Shown: positions 6,188 through 6,763 of the stretch, piece after piece
Layout: the number at the start of each line of letters is the position of its first letter
How positions within the stretch are numbered: the stretch's first letter is position 1
Source: Acidobacteriaceae bacterium
Lineage (GTDB): Bacteria > Acidobacteriota > Terriglobia > Terriglobales > Acidobacteriaceae
NCBI GenBank assembly: GCA_003168235.1
Contig: PMSZ01000307.1
Location: 1 to 6,763, forward strand
Reading direction: 5' to 3'
DNA: 6,763 nt
Made by a program: the position numbers and the translations under genes
Notes under the pieces: generated by a model
Told to the model about the DNA's origin: nothing
Seen by the model: the letters and a program-made list of their open reading frames with translations, nothing else
Database searches by the model: none

Positions 6188-6763
6188 TTACGGTACGATA
6201 ATCGTGTCTCCCGGTTGTAATATGTAGTTCTGCTCGAGATTGCCTTTGATGAGCTTGCGATAATTGACGGGCAACTTCTCTTGTTTGCCGTTCGCGGTGC
6301 GCAGAACGTAAATCCCCTTGGTCTTGGCAAACTGGTTGAGTCCGGAGCTCGACAACGCCTGCAGGACGGTCATGTTCGGAATCATCGGCGTTGCCCCAGG
6401 ACGCAGTACCTCGCCGACCAGGAAAATCCGCTTGCTGTTGATCGTGCTCACCACCACCGTGACGTGGGGGTCGGCGATAAATTTTCTCAGTTTTTCCGTC
6501 ACTGAAACGCCCAGTTGTTCGGGCGTCAGTCCAGCCGCCTGCACATCGTTGATCAACGGAAGCGAGATCTTGCCATCGGGACGCACTGGCAAAGTGGCCG
6601 TAAGCGCGGTTTCGTTCCACACCGCCACGTGCAATACGTCATCGGGACCAATCACATAAGTCGGCCCGCCCTTGCTGTCGGGAACAGCAGTCGTTCGGTC
6701 AGCAGCAGCTTTGTCGGCAACGGCCGCGGCAGCGGGAGCGGTCGTGGCAGAGTTCTCTGTCGG
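6188..6763 (-). CDS. Polysaccharide export protein (Wza/GumB-like, Poly_export + SLBB), 3' part
   Basis: Periplasmic/outer-membrane export component that would conduct the finished polysaccharide out of the cell. The visible part is 191 residues, open to the window edge, so the start, signal peptide and any lipobox lie outside. Visible residues 1-34 are an Ala/Thr/Pro-rich linker. The Poly_export domain starts at TYVIGPDDVLHVAVW (residues 35-49), the usual opening of this family, and runs through a PDGKISLPLI segment and ADPHVTVVV. One SLBB-type domain follows (IFLVGEVLRPGATPMIP to LQPGDTIIVP at the C-terminus). A GTG at 6655 lies inside the conserved YVIGP motif and is not a credible start. 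The protein ends right after its single SLBB domain, with no C-terminal outer-membrane helix of the E. coli Wza kind, so it may need a partner to cross the outer membrane. The stop abuts a 16-bp palindrome. Family assignment is firm; assignment to the XrtA-associated subfamily is inferred from the neighbours. Confidence 0.93.
   Translation of the reverse strand, partial: PTENSATTAPAAAAVADKAAADRTTAVPDSKGGPTYVIGPDDVLHVAVWNETALTATLPVRPDGKISLPLINDVQAAGLTPEQLGVSVTEKLRKFIADPHVTVVVSTINSKRIFLVGEVLRPGATPMIPNMTVLQALSSSGLNQFAKTKGIYVLRTANGKQEKLPVNYRKLIKGNLEQNYILQPGDTIIVP

Noticed and set aside
6147..6620. Upstream extension of the barrel reading frame by about 158 codons
   Set aside because: It overlaps the export gene in a different frame, has non-conserved composition, and would bury the signal peptide inside the protein.
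1..6763. CRISPR arrays, tRNA or rRNA genes, insertion sequences, attachment sites
   Set aside because: No spaced direct repeats, no tRNA-like or rRNA-like segment and no transposase were seen; coding sequence fills nearly the whole window.

Overview
The window is a single block of minus-strand genes from a Gram-negative exopolysaccharide (EPS) locus. No real gene was found on the plus strand. The set is: an outer-membrane polysaccharide export protein, a secreted beta-barrel-like protein, a Wzz/GumC-type chain-length determinant, an ExeA-like AAA ATPase, a BY-type tyrosine kinase (CpsD/CapB/Wzc kinase fold) and an EpsB-type undecaprenyl-phosphate sugar transferase. This matches the EPS machinery that, from recalled family knowledge, accompanies the XrtA (EpsH) exosortase / PEP-CTERM system. 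No exosortase or PEP-CTERM substrate lies inside the window.

The DNA is GC-rich, with strong avoidance of TTA, CTA and TCA codons. Several protein features (the style of the ATPase and kinase, and a small one-SLBB export protein next to an outer-membrane barrel) suggest an Acidobacteriota-like soil bacterium. Another exosortase-bearing Gram-negative is possible, and the taxon is an inference only.

Layout in the direction of transcription (right to left): export protein, 3' part only (6763-6188); 41-nt gap with a perfect 16-bp palindrome; signal-peptide-bearing outer-membrane barrel protein (6146-4734); 39-nt gap; chain-length determinant (4694-3099); 23-nt gap; AAA ATPase (3075-2122); 4-nt ATGA overlap; tyrosine kinase (2125-1187); 17-nt gap; sugar transferase starting at TTG (1169 to beyond position 1, C-terminus outside). 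Both end genes are cut by the window edges. No intergenic gap exceeds 41 nt, and no promoter or Rho-independent terminator is visible, so all six genes probably share one transcript.

How the genes likely work together: the sugar transferase loads the first sugar phosphate onto undecaprenyl phosphate at the inner membrane. The chain-length protein and the separate tyrosine kinase form a split Wzc-like co-polymerase that controls polymerisation and export. The export protein, perhaps with the barrel protein, carries the polymer through the periplasm and outer membrane. The AAA ATPase has an uncharacterised helper role. The locus itself is a recognisable type; the less explained parts are the barrel protein, the palindrome and the gene order.
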